Assembly (NCBI GenBank): GCA_030654075.1
Contig: JAURYB010000174.1
Span: 1-64,000 of the forward strand
Source: Bacteroidales bacterium
GTDB taxonomy: Bacteria > Bacteroidota > Bacteroidia > Bacteroidales > UBA4417
Reading direction: 5' to 3'
Length of the DNA: 64,000 nucleotides
Position 1 is the stretch's first letter. Every line of letters begins with the position of its first letter. The notes beneath the pieces are model-generated. The model ran no database searches. It saw only the letters and a list, made by a program, of their open reading frames with translations, and was not told the DNA's origin. Below, one piece after another: positions 9,490-16,862 of this stretch. Made by a program: the position numbers and the translations under genes.

Positions 9490-9844
9490 AGGTTGCCCCC
9501 TTTTATGATCGTAAGTAAAGATGAATTTTACATTCCTGCGTTTGTTTTGAAATGGAGTGCAAAGGTAAACCAATTTCCTTGCCAAAAGAATTTTTTACCT
9601 TTTGGAATGACAAAACTTGTTAACGAAAAGCCCTCCATAGAAATAAATCTGCAGAGGGCTTTATGATGGATTTATCAGAACAGAATGCTTCAAAAAAAAC
9701 AATTAAAAACAGTAAACATAAAACATTAAATGTAAAAGTATTTAAGGGATTCAACTTTGTGATTTCTCATTACATGTTATATGTTTTTCATTATTTATCG
9801 ATTCATAATATCCATATTTTGATTTAACAAAGAATTAGTTCCAA
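9490..9844. other. Intergenic region between fumC and corA
   Basis: No gene. It contains the corA upstream region (candidate -7 box 9560-9567) and the fumC terminator at 9626-9662. The remaining stretch (about 9663-9840) is AT-rich and featureless. Confidence 0.5.
9626..9662 (-). terminator. Terminator downstream of fumC
   Basis: AAAGCCCTC (9627-9635) and GAGGGCTTT (9654-9662) form a perfect 9-bp stem. On the minus strand the right arm is followed by a T-containing run. It lies between the fumC stop codon and the corA promoter region. Confidence 0.6.
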
Positions 9845-11230
9845 TTATCCTATCATTTTCGAAGGATCAACCCACTCTGTAAATTGTTCGTCGGTAACTA
9901 ATCCAAGTGCCATGGCTGCTTCACGTAGAGTAGTTCCTTCGTGATGGGCTTTCTTGGCTATTTTTGCTGCATTTTCGTAACCGATATGAGTATTCAAAGC
10001 CGTTACAAGCATCAGCGAGTTTTCAAGGTTTTTGCCGATAAAGGCAAGGTTAGCTTCAATTCCAACAGCGCAATTATCATTAAACGAAACACATGCATCG
10101 CCAATAAGCCTTGCAGCCATCAGGAAGTTATAAATGATTACAGGCTTGAAAACATTCAACTGGAAATGTCCATGTGTGTTCGCAACCGTAATGGCAGCAT
10201 CGCAACCGATAGCTTGTACACAAACCATGGTGAGAGATTCGTTCTGGGTCGGATTTACTTTTCCAGGCATAATGGATGATCCGGGTTCGTTCTCTGGCAA
10301 ATGCAATTCCCCGATGCCACAGCGCGGACCTGAAGCCAGCAAACGGATATTGCTTGAGATATGCATCAGGCTGGTGGCAATGGTTTTGAGTGCACCTGAA
10401 GCTTCAACGATATTATCGTGGCTCGAAAGGGCTTCAAATTTATTTTCAGCGGTAATAAAAGGCAATCCTGTGAGCGATGCAATATGCTCTGCAACTTTCA
10501 CATCATAGCCTTTTGGCGTATTAATACCAGTTCCAACGGCAGTGCCACCCAGCGCAAGTTCGGCCAGGTGCGGAAGGGTATTTTTGATGGCTCTCATTCC
10601 ATGATCCAGCTGCGAAACATAGCCCGAAAACTCTTGTCCTAGAGTGAGTGGAGTTGCATCCATTAAATGAGTACGGCCGATCTTTACAATTTTGCTGAAC
10701 TCTTCAGACTTAGCTGCTAAAGTATCACGGAGTTTCTGAATTCCGGGAAGTGTGACATCGGTCAACATTTTGTATGCGGCAATCGACATGGCAGTAGGGA
10801 AAGTATCGTTGCTGCTTTGGGATTTGTTTACATCATCATTTGGATGAAGTGGACTTTTACCTTCGCCTAATACTCCGTCGGCAAGCACATGCGCCCGGTT
10901 GCTTACAACTTCGTTCACATTCATATTGCTCTGGGTGCCCGAACCGGTTTGCCAGACTACAAGAGGAAACTGATCATCAAGTTGTCCTTCTGAAATCTCG
11001 TCACATACTTTTCCGATCAGGTCACATTTCTCAGCTGAAAGTACTCCCAGGTCGCGGTTGGTGAGTGCAGCAGCCTTTTTTAGAATAGCAAATGCCCTGA
11101 TGATTTCGAGTGGCATATGCCCGTCGCCGATGCGGAAGTTATCTTTCGACCGCTGGGTTTGAGCGCCCCAGTATTTATCGGCAGGAACCTCAACGGGTCC
11201 CATGGTGTCTTTTTCGATGCGGTATTTCAT
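9845..11230 (-). CDS. fumC: Fumarate hydratase class II
   Basis: Catalyses reversible hydration of fumarate to (S)-malate in the TCA cycle; iron-independent homotetramer, 461 residues. Visible signatures are the N-terminal [31 protein letters not shown], the [17 protein letters not shown] region with the conserved His, and the fumarase/aspartase signature [27 protein letters not shown] is typical of FumC. Length is normal. The ATG at 11230 directly abuts the S23-associated repeat array, whose first degenerate unit reaches to within a few bases of the start codon, so the fumC promoter and leader must lie within or beyond the array. Confidence 0.97.
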   Translation of the reverse strand: MKYRIEKDTMGPVEVPADKYWGAQTQRSKDNFRIGDGHMPLEIIRAFAILKKAAALTNRDLGVLSAEKCDLIGKVCDEISEGQLDDQFPLVVWQTGSGTQSNMNVNEVVSNRAHVLADGVLGEGKSPLHPNDDVNKSQSSNDTFPTAMSIAAYKMLTDVTLPGIQKLRDTLAAKSEEFSKIVKIGRTHLMDATPLTLGQEFSGYVSQLDHGMRAIKNTLPHLAELALGGTAVGTGINTPKGYDVKVAEHIASLTGLPFITAENKFEALSSHDNIVEASGALKTIATSLMHISSNIRLLASGPRCGIGELHLPENEPGSSIMPGKVNPTQNESLTMVCVQAIGCDAAITVANTHGHFQLNVFKPVIIYNFLMAARLIGDACVSFNDNCAVGIEANLAFIGKNLENSLMLVTALNTHIGYENAAKIAKKAHHEGTTLREAAMALGLVTDEQFTEWVDPSKMIG

Positions 11231-11556
11231 TGGTTTGAGGGGTTTGAGATGATTGGGTTATTTGGTGATTTCAGTGGTCATTCAATTGTTGTTGGACAAG
11301 AGGTTAGGGATGATTACGTTGTTTTGGTTGTCATTCAATTGTCATTCAATTGTTGTTGGACGGGAGTTTTGAGATGCTTGAGTTATTTGGGTTGTTATTC
11401 AGTGGTCATTCAATTGTTGTTGGACAAGAGGTTAGGGATGATTATGTTGTTTTAGTGGTCATTCAGTGGTCATTCAATTGTTGTTGGACGGGAGTTTTGA
11501 GATGCTTAGGTTATTTTAGTTGTCATTCGATGGTCATTCAATAGTCATTGGTGGTA
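11231..11556 (+). repeat. Left array: five repeats at exact 64-bp spacing
   Basis: The core GTCATTCAATTGTTG (or a close variant) starts at 11277, 11341, 11405, 11469 and 11533, exactly 64 bp apart each time. A degenerate earlier half-unit covers 11231-11276. The sequence between cores alternates between two types: A (GGACAAGAGGTTAGGG, after cores 1 and 3) and B (GGACGGGAGTTTTGAG, after cores 2 and 4), so the super-period is 128 bp. Inside each core an 11-bp sub-repeat of the form GTCATTCRRTK recurs (for example 11330/11341, 11394/11405, 11522/11533/11544). The array starts at the fumC ATG and ends inside the last codons of the S23 gene, supplying its TGA stop. Confidence 0.9.
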
Positions 11557-11913
11557 ACCGGGTGTTTTGCCGATAGTGTTGATATAGTTATTGAGTTTTA
11601 TGCCCAGGTCGTGAATTTCTGCCAATAATTCTTTATTTTCTTCTTCTGTGATTAATTTTCTGTTATGTGCTTTTATAGTCCAGGTTCTGGTTTCATAAAG
11701 AGAACCACGTGAATAATACAGAAAGTTTTTAGAATCTTTGAAATGAAACCTGCCAAATCCTTCACTTATATTTGAGCCAATTGAATCGGCTGCTTCGGTG
11801 TATTGTTTGCCTATAGAATATTTTGCGAATGAGTCCCATTTCATAACAATCTCCCAGACTTTTTCAGCCAGTTGCATTGCCAATTGATAAACTCTTAAAT
11901 CATCAATGTCCAT
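11545..11913 (-). CDS. Four-helix-bundle protein, S23/IVS-encoded family
   Basis: A 122-residue member of the S23 / intervening-sequence protein family (four-helix bundle), known from ORFs inside 23S rRNA intervening sequences and related to the Avd accessory protein of diversity-generating retroelements. Family hallmarks visible: DLRVYQLAMQLAEKVW at the start, QYTEAADSIGSNISEGFGR (the conserved SIxxNIxEG motif), KNFLYYSRGSLYETRTW (the SxxExxT region) and the KLNNYI C-terminal helix. The start is the ATG at 11913; an upstream TTG at 11922 is possible. The molecular function is unknown; family members bind nucleic acid through a basic face. The gene is bracketed by inverted repeat arrays and uses a stop codon inside the left one, which suggests it belongs to a mobile or recombinogenic unit. 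Confidence 0.9.
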   Translation of the reverse strand: MDIDDLRVYQLAMQLAEKVWEIVMKWDSFAKYSIGKQYTEAADSIGSNISEGFGRFHFKDSKNFLYYSRGSLYETRTWTIKAHNRKLITEEENKELLAEIHDLGIKLNNYINTIGKTPGYHQ

Positions 11914-11988
11914 GCGGTCCAAATTGTTTTTTATTTCAATTTATTTTATTCCAGCCATTAAACGAATCTAATTCCCTATTCCTCACAG

Positions 11989-12289
11989 CAACTGAATAAC
12001 TACCAAATGACCACCGAATGTCTTCCTTCTCCCCAAACCCTAATCCCCAAGCCCACGCAACAATTGAATAACAACCGAATGACCATTGTTTGACAACTGT
12101 GAAAACTCATATTCTCAAAATCCTCGTTCCTCAACAACCGAATAACCATTGTATGACAACTACTAAAACTCCACTGCTTAAAAAACTCAATCCTCAACAA
12201 TTGAATGACTATTGCATGACTACTGAATGGCTTCATTCTCCCAAACCCTAATCCCAACCCCAAACAACTATTGAATGACTATCGAATGC
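11989..12289 (-). repeat. Right array: five degenerate repeats, inverted relative to the left array
   Basis: Cores of the type CAACAATTGAATGAC occur with GAATRAC at 11994, 12066, 12140, 12203 and 12273 (spacings 72, 74, 63, 70 bp). This is the reverse complement of the left-array core, so the two arrays face each other across the S23 gene. The 11-bp sub-period is again visible (GAATGACTATT then GCATGACTACT at 12203-12224). Spacers carry CCCAAACCCTAATCC twice (12033-12047 and 12240-12254). The array stops 7 bases short of the dinD stop codon. It is less regular than the left array, as if older. Confidence 0.85.
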
Positions 12290-12296
12290 TTTTTTA

Positions 12297-13151
12297 TTAC
12301 TCATCCAGCATTAATTTATTTGGATTTTTTTTCAGTCTTTTCAACTGTTCCTGTTCAACATCACTGATACTTTTATTTGGAACTGGCAAATCTTCCGGCA
12401 TGGTACCTCCAACCCGCTCTATAGTTCCACGTACCTCGCGTCCAACTATAAAATGTATTTCGTTGGCAGCATCTGAGGTTGATGCGTTATCTTTTTTTAG
12501 TTTTTCTTCCGTCTGAGATATTCTGAACAAATTTGCGATTAATTCGGTACTACTCATAAAGTCAAGTATCTTTTCATTTTTCCTGAGACTTTTCTTCTTA
12601 TGAATATCCTCCACCTTCATACCGCCATATAGACCCATATATCCGGCATTCTGGAAAGCTGCATACTCTTCATTACTGATGACGCCTGCACTATGTGCAG
12701 CTTCTGCAAGCATTTGATTCCATTGTTTGATATCACCCCGGATTACAAGGCGTTTATTGTCTTCGTCCAGTTGGTTGAAATAGTCAGCTACTTCCTGCCG
12801 GCGGGTTTGAATGGCAAAATACGTTTGCCCCAAAGCAATTACTTCTTTACGTGGATCGCCATTCTGAACAATTAAGTAACAAGCATAGCGGGTGAGTTTA
12901 AAATCAATAATTGGTTTTGATGTAGCACCAGCTTCTACGATTTTGCTGACCTCAGCAAAATGATCAACTATCTCATAACCACTGTTTTTACAGGCTAGTT
13001 CAGCGCGGTCTAATACTTTTGCGAAATTTCGCCATTGCACATATTCAAGCACTGAGGCAAGTTCACGGGCATGCCAAAACTCTGTGCCATCATCCGCAAG
13101 ATGCTTTATTGCCTCAAAGGATTTGTATTCTATGGCTTTTAAATTGCTCAT
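12297..13151 (-). CDS. dinD: DNA damage-inducible protein D (Bro-N family)
   Basis: A 284-residue DinD homologue. In Escherichia coli DinD is an SOS-induced inhibitor of RecA-mediated strand exchange. The N-terminal Bro-N-like domain reads FWHARELASVLEYVQWRNFAKVLDRA, followed by the DinD-specific segment GATSKPIIDFKLTRYACYLIVQNGDPRK and IALGQTYFAIQTRRQE. The C-terminal half has YMGLYGGMKVEDIHKKK, MSSTELIANLFRISQTEEKL and the VGREVRGTIERVGGTMPEDLP tail typical of DinD. Length is normal. No LexA box was identified upstream, so SOS control is not shown. The 3' end abuts the right S23 repeat array. Confidence 0.9.
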   Translation of the reverse strand: MSNLKAIEYKSFEAIKHLADDGTEFWHARELASVLEYVQWRNFAKVLDRAELACKNSGYEIVDHFAEVSKIVEAGATSKPIIDFKLTRYACYLIVQNGDPRKEVIALGQTYFAIQTRRQEVADYFNQLDEDNKRLVIRGDIKQWNQMLAEAAHSAGVISNEEYAAFQNAGYMGLYGGMKVEDIHKKKSLRKNEKILDFMSSTELIANLFRISQTEEKLKKDNASTSDAANEIHFIVGREVRGTIERVGGTMPEDLPVPNKSISDVEQEQLKRLKKNPNKLMLDE

Positions 13152-13196
13152 TTGTTTGAACTATGATTTAGTGTATTTTTATTTCTACCCCAATCC

Positions 13197-13538
13197 TCAC
13201 AGTAACCTGTCAATCTCCTCCACCGGCTGTCCCAATACTGCTTTATGGTTTTTTACTACAATCGGCCGTTGGATCAATTTGGGGTTTTCTAACAGGATCG
13301 TAATCCATTCTTCGTCGGTAAAATGCTTGCCTTTTAATTTTGCCTTGTAATCATCTTCCTGTGTACGAACAATTTCCGAGGGCCGCATATTGAGTTTCAT
13401 CAGTAGCTCTTTAAATTGTTCTCGTGTAAGTGGATTTCTCAGGTATTCTATAATGGTATATTCCAGGCCTTTTTCCTGAAGGTACTGAAGTCCTTCACGC
13501 GATTTGCGGCATTTGGGGTTGTGGTAAATGGTTATCAT
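13197..13538 (-). CDS. ArsC-family arsenate reductase-like protein
   Basis: A 113-residue thioredoxin-fold protein of the ArsC/Spx family. The ATG at 13538 gives MITIYHNPKCRKSREGL, with the catalytic Cys (about residue 9) in NPKCRKS; an upstream in-frame codon at 13571 is not needed. The conserved downstream Arg region is LIQRPIVV, and the C-terminal part (LGQPVEEI) matches glutaredoxin-linked arsenate reductases. These reduce As(V) to As(III), although many Bacteroidota copies are annotated only as arsenate reductase family. No ArsR, ArsB or Acr3 gene is adjacent; an ArsM-like gene lies 3.3 kb away. A TATCTTTG box at 13569-13576 (minus strand) may be its -7 element. Confidence 0.85.
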   Translation of the reverse strand: MITIYHNPKCRKSREGLQYLQEKGLEYTIIEYLRNPLTREQFKELLMKLNMRPSEIVRTQEDDYKAKLKGKHFTDEEWITILLENPKLIQRPIVVKNHKAVLGQPVEEIDRLL

Positions 13539-13725
13539 GTGCTTTTCCTGAATTAGTTGATTACTATTCAAAGATAGAAAAATTTAGATGTACAAATAAA
13601 TAGATTGTGAATAGAATTTTGCCTTCCTCAATCAGAGAAAATTATAAACTGAAACAGGAATCCTTTGAAGTCTTTTAATTATTCAAAGTATTCCTGCTAA
13701 TAATTCCAGATCGGGCTTGTCCTAT

Positions 13726-14821
13726 TTACGAATCGTTCCTGCCAAATTCCATCAGGTATGCTTTGATGAAATCATTCAGATCTCCATCCAGTACTTCATA
13801 CGCATTTGAAGTTTCGTGGCCGGTGCGAATGTCCTTTACCATTTTATAGGGATGAAGAACATAATTACGGATTTGTGATCCCCATTCGATTTTTTTCTTG
13901 TTGCCTTCAATTTCAGCCTGGGCTTCTTTCTTCTTCCTCAGCTCAATTTCGTATAACTGCGACTTGAGCATTTGTATGGCTTTGTCACGGTTTTGCTGCT
14001 GCGAACGGGTCACCTGGCATTCCACTACAATTCCTGAAGGTGCATGGTATAGACGTACAGCCGTTTCGACCTTGTTCACGTTTTGGCCGCCAGGGCCGCT
14101 GCTGCGGAAAGTATCCCAGCTGATATCGGCAGCGCTGATCTGAATATCTATATTATCATCCACAACCGGATACACATACACAGACGCAAAAGAAGTATGG
14201 CGGCGGTTAGCTGAATCGAAAGGGGAGAGTCGAACCAAACGGTGAACACCGTTTTCACCTTTCAGGTAACCGAAAGCATGATCACCTTCAATTTCGATTG
14301 AAACCGATTTAATCCCGGCTCCGTCGCCTTCGTTTAAATCAAGTTCTCGGACTTTATAGTTATTGCGTTCGGCATAACGGATATACATGCGCATCAGCAT
14401 CTGTGCCCAATCCTGGCTTTCGGTTCCGCCGGCACCTGAATTAATCTGAAGGATAGCGCTGAGGCCGTCTTCTTCGTTACTGAGCATGTTGCGGAATTCG
14501 AGTTCGTCGAATAACTTCTCCGTGTTCTGAACGCTTTCTTCAACTTCCTGTTCAGTGGCTTCACCCGCCTGGAAAAACTCTAATAAAACCTGTAGATCTG
14601 CCAGGGAAACCTCAGCATTAGTAAATGCGTTGGTCCAGCTTTTCTTTTCCTGTATGGATTTGAGGACAAGTTCCGCTTTTTTCGGATCGTTCCAAAAACC
14701 GGTTGCTTCTGTTAATTTTTCTTCTTCGGCGATGAGTTCAAGCTTGGTATCCACGTCAAAGGAACCTCCTCAGCGCTTCGAGCCGCTTTGATAGTTCTTT
14801 TAGTGATTCGTTGGTAATCAT
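13726..14821 (-). CDS. prfB: Peptide chain release factor 2 with programmed +1 frameshift
   Basis: RF2 releases nascent peptides at UGA and UAA. Translation starts at the ATG at 14821 and reads 21 codons to CTT followed by an in-frame TGA (14758-14756). The upstream AGGAGG (14770-14765) and the CTT TGA C slippery site are the classic autoregulatory RF2 frameshift signal. A +1 shift continues with Asp-Val-Asp-Thr into the main frame, giving 364 residues, the normal RF2 length. The tripeptide anticodon SPF is in [16 protein letters not shown] and the peptidyl-release GGQ is in [16 protein letters not shown]. It lies 14 bp after recX in a likely FKBP-recX-prfB operon. A simple reading-frame call would begin at the GTG at 14754 and miss the first 22 residues. 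Confidence 0.96.
14755..14770 (-). promoter_or_regulatory. RF2 programmed frameshift site
   Basis: Read on the minus strand: AGGAGG, then TTC, CTT, TGA, C. The internal Shine-Dalgarno-like AGGAGG lies three bases (the TTC codon) before the CTT slip codon, as in the Escherichia coli site. When RF2 is scarce, slow termination at UGA lets the ribosome slip +1 and make more RF2. Confidence 0.93.
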
Positions 14822-14835
14822 AGAGTTATAGGGAT

Positions 14836-15324
14836 TTAAAAATCAGATAAATCAATGTCATGCAAAAATTCGGTAATAAGTCCTTGTTCAAAACCTCGTG
14901 ATGCTGCGAAAAAAACTGCCTTTTGTCGGTTCTGATTTGTATCTCCGCCCAGTTGCCTGAGCTTTTTTTGAAGTAATGTGCTTAGAAATGAAGTATACTC
15001 ATCCATTTGAAAAGAGGAGAGTGCCTGCTGAATCAACAAAGCCGGGATGTTTCGGGCCCTGAGGCTGGCGGCTATTTTCAGCTTGCCCCACCCGTTTATC
15101 CTGAATTTGCCACCGGCATAGTTGAATGCAAACCGTTTTTCATCTATGAAACCTTCTTCGATCAGCTTACTGATAATATTGGCGGTATAACTCCTGTCAA
15201 TGCCCCAACCGATAAATTTCAGTTGCAATTCGCTGACGCACCGATCTTGGATTACACAAAAATCAGCGGCTTTCCTGTATGCCTGGCCGAAATCCAGTTC
15301 TGTGCCGTTACCGTGACCGGACAT
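14836..15324 (-). CDS. recX: Regulatory protein RecX
   Basis: A 162-residue RecX, which binds RecA filaments and limits their activity. The ATG at 15324 (MSGHGNGTELDF) is preferred to a TTG at 15351, which would overlap the upstream FKBP gene; this start leaves a 4-bp gap. The three-helix repeats of RecX are visible: CVSELQLKFIGWGIDRSYTANIISKLIEEGFIDEKRFAFNYAGGKFRINGWGKLKIAASLRARNIP, with the conserved G-I-D-E-R-F-A and W-G-K-L-K-I elements (this passage spans roughly residues 28-92). The third repeat is weaker, near KAVFFAASRGFE. It sits between an FKBP gene and prfB; recA is not in the window. Confidence 0.85.
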   Translation of the reverse strand: MSGHGNGTELDFGQAYRKAADFCVIQDRCVSELQLKFIGWGIDRSYTANIISKLIEEGFIDEKRFAFNYAGGKFRINGWGKLKIAASLRARNIPALLIQQALSSFQMDEYTSFLSTLLQKKLRQLGGDTNQNRQKAVFFAASRGFEQGLITEFLHDIDLSDF

Positions 15325-15328
15325 AGCT

Positions 15329-15802
15329 TTAATAAAATTCGACCAATTCAATATTAAATATCAATACCGAGTTGGCTGGAATTGTCGCGTAATTAGATAT
15401 AATTTCATTTGATCCATATCCTAGAGATGACGGAACAAAAAGTTTTATTTTGCCGCCAACTCCTATTAACGGCAAGCCTTCCTGCCATCCCAGCACTAAA
15501 CTGCTGAGCGCATTTGTATAGGGCTGTCCTTTAACATAATATGAGTCAAACATAGTTCCCGTAGTGAGAAAACCCTGGTAATTGACCGAAACTTTTGAAT
15601 TTATATTCGGGTGATTGGTTCCTCCCGGATTCTCGATTATATAATAAAGTCCGGAAGCAGTAAATTGTGCTGTAAGGCTATGATCGGTCAAATAAGTTTC
15701 AATTATTTTTTTGTCAATAGGGCCATAATCAACGACATCCTCTTGTGTGCAGGAGATGGAAATAACTAACAGAAGGGAAAATGCAATAAATTTACGGATC
15801 AT
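15329..15802 (-). CDS. FKBP-type peptidyl-prolyl isomerase lipoprotein
   Basis: A 157-residue envelope lipoprotein (lipobox VISISC, Cys18) with a single FKBP domain that catalyses cis-trans isomerisation of prolyl bonds in exported proteins. The core runs from VSVNYQGFLTTGTMFDSYY through LVLGWQEGLPLIGVGGKIKLFVPSSLGYG to IPANSVLIFNIELVEF, matching the FKBP consensus. The N-terminal part (VDYGPIDKKIIETYLTDH and GLYYIIENPGG) is shared with the neighbouring paralog. The gene probably leads an operon with recX (4-bp gap) and prfB. A TAACTTTG box at 15825-15832 fits a -7 element. Confidence 0.92.
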   Translation of the reverse strand: MIRKFIAFSLLLVISISCTQEDVVDYGPIDKKIIETYLTDHSLTAQFTASGLYYIIENPGGTNHPNINSKVSVNYQGFLTTGTMFDSYYVKGQPYTNALSSLVLGWQEGLPLIGVGGKIKLFVPSSLGYGSNEIISNYATIPANSVLIFNIELVEFY

Positions 15803-16014
15803 GTTTTAAGGTATCTTTTCGGTACAAAGTTACAGCTTTGAAGCATACAGATTTTTAACATTTAAAATTTTGATAATTTTTAACATTAGAAATATATTCA
15901 ACTATGTCAGCTCCATTTATTTGATATAACTATCCTGAGGAAATCAGTATCCTGTAGCCTTTTTGCCGGGGTGTCAAAATCAGGAATTAATTGTTTCCTT
16001 TATCGGATAGTTTC

Positions 16015-16485
16015 TCATTCAAAACTGACCAGCTCAATGTCAAATATTAATACTGAATGAGCGGGAATTGTGCCAACGGAGCTCGCTCCATATCCCAAAT
16101 TGGAGGGACAATAAAGTGTGATTTTGCCTCCTGCGCCAATTAACTTTAAACCTTCCTGCCAACCGGCGATCAAATAGCTAAGATTCTCGGTATAAGGTGT
16201 GCCGGGAGTAGAAGCACCAAAATGAGTATTATCGGTTAGATATCCATCATAATTAACGGATACAATAGATCTTGTAGAAGGATGAATACTTCCGCCCGGG
16301 TTTTGAATAATATAATACAACCCTGAAGCAGTGGATTGCGCTGTAGTATCATTATGAGCCTTTAAATAATCTTCAATTATTATTTTATCTATAGGGCCAT
16401 AATCAACAAATACTGGTGTTTCCGTTTTTGTACAGGATAATGCAATCACCAGCAGGAGGGAAAATGCAATAAGATTTCGTAGCAT
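16015..16485 (-). CDS. FKBP-type peptidyl-prolyl isomerase lipoprotein (paralog)
   Basis: A 156-residue lipoprotein (lipobox VIALSC, Cys18) closely similar to the adjacent FKBP: VDYGPIDKIIIEDYLKAH, SGLYYIIQNPGGS, VSVNYDGYLTDNTHFG, LIAGWQEGLKLIGAGGKITLYCPSNLGYG, IPAHSVLIFDIELVSFE. The pair is clearly a tandem duplication, 212 bp apart in the same orientation. It differs mainly in the substrate-loop segment (HFGASTPGTPYTENLS). It has its own TAACTTTG -7 box at 16507-16514 (minus strand), so it may be transcribed independently of the downstream FKBP-recX-prfB operon. Confidence 0.92.
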   Translation of the reverse strand: MLRNLIAFSLLLVIALSCTKTETPVFVDYGPIDKIIIEDYLKAHNDTTAQSTASGLYYIIQNPGGSIHPSTRSIVSVNYDGYLTDNTHFGASTPGTPYTENLSYLIAGWQEGLKLIGAGGKITLYCPSNLGYGASSVGTIPAHSVLIFDIELVSFE

Positions 16486-16862
16486 ATTTAGTGTATTTAT
16501 TCATTGCAAAGTTACAACTTTAAGGCAAACAGGCATTTGTTCTGAATATTTTTGATAATTTTTAACACTTATACCTATATATCTGAAAACCACATAAACC
16601 TGGAACAGCTTTAGCCGTCGAAGGGAATTATACTGTTTCGGCATTCAACTGTAAACCAAAAGAAACAGCTGATACTGGCTTCTGTATGCCAGGCAAAAAT
16701 AAGTGGATGAAAATCAAGAAGATAGGCTTTATAGAAATTAATTATTTTCATATCAAAAAAATTAAATATTAATATTTTCTAAACCTTTTAAAGAAATGCT
16801 TGTTATGTGAGAACTAAAAAAGATTCAACGTATTAAATCATAAAAAGCTTAAAACACACAAA
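16486..16862. other. Intergenic region between FKBP and ArsM-like genes
   Basis: No intact gene. About 16592-16747 is an open stretch on the + strand ending at a TAA; its translation includes ALAVEGNYTVSAFNCKP, which resembles the Ig-like segment before the sorting domain of T9SS cargo proteins seen later in the window (TLAVTENGNFTVMLTDKNGC). It may be a gene remnant, but the evidence is thin. The remainder is AT-rich leader for the ArsM-like gene. Confidence 0.3.

Noticed and set aside
11545-11913. A diversity-generating retroelement, because the S23 family includes Avd.
   Set aside because: No reverse transcriptase, template repeat or variable repeat was found anywhere nearby.
11231-12290. 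The regularly spaced repeats looked at first like a CRISPR array.
   Set aside because: The inter-core sequences are themselves repeated (types A and B) rather than unique, the 11-bp sub-unit continues through the core, the two sides are inverted, and no cas gene is present in the window.
13726-14754. RF2 starting at the GTG at 14754.
   Set aside because: The upstream 21 codons, the AGGAGG and the CTT TGA C slip site make a standard frameshifted prfB, so the start is at 14821.
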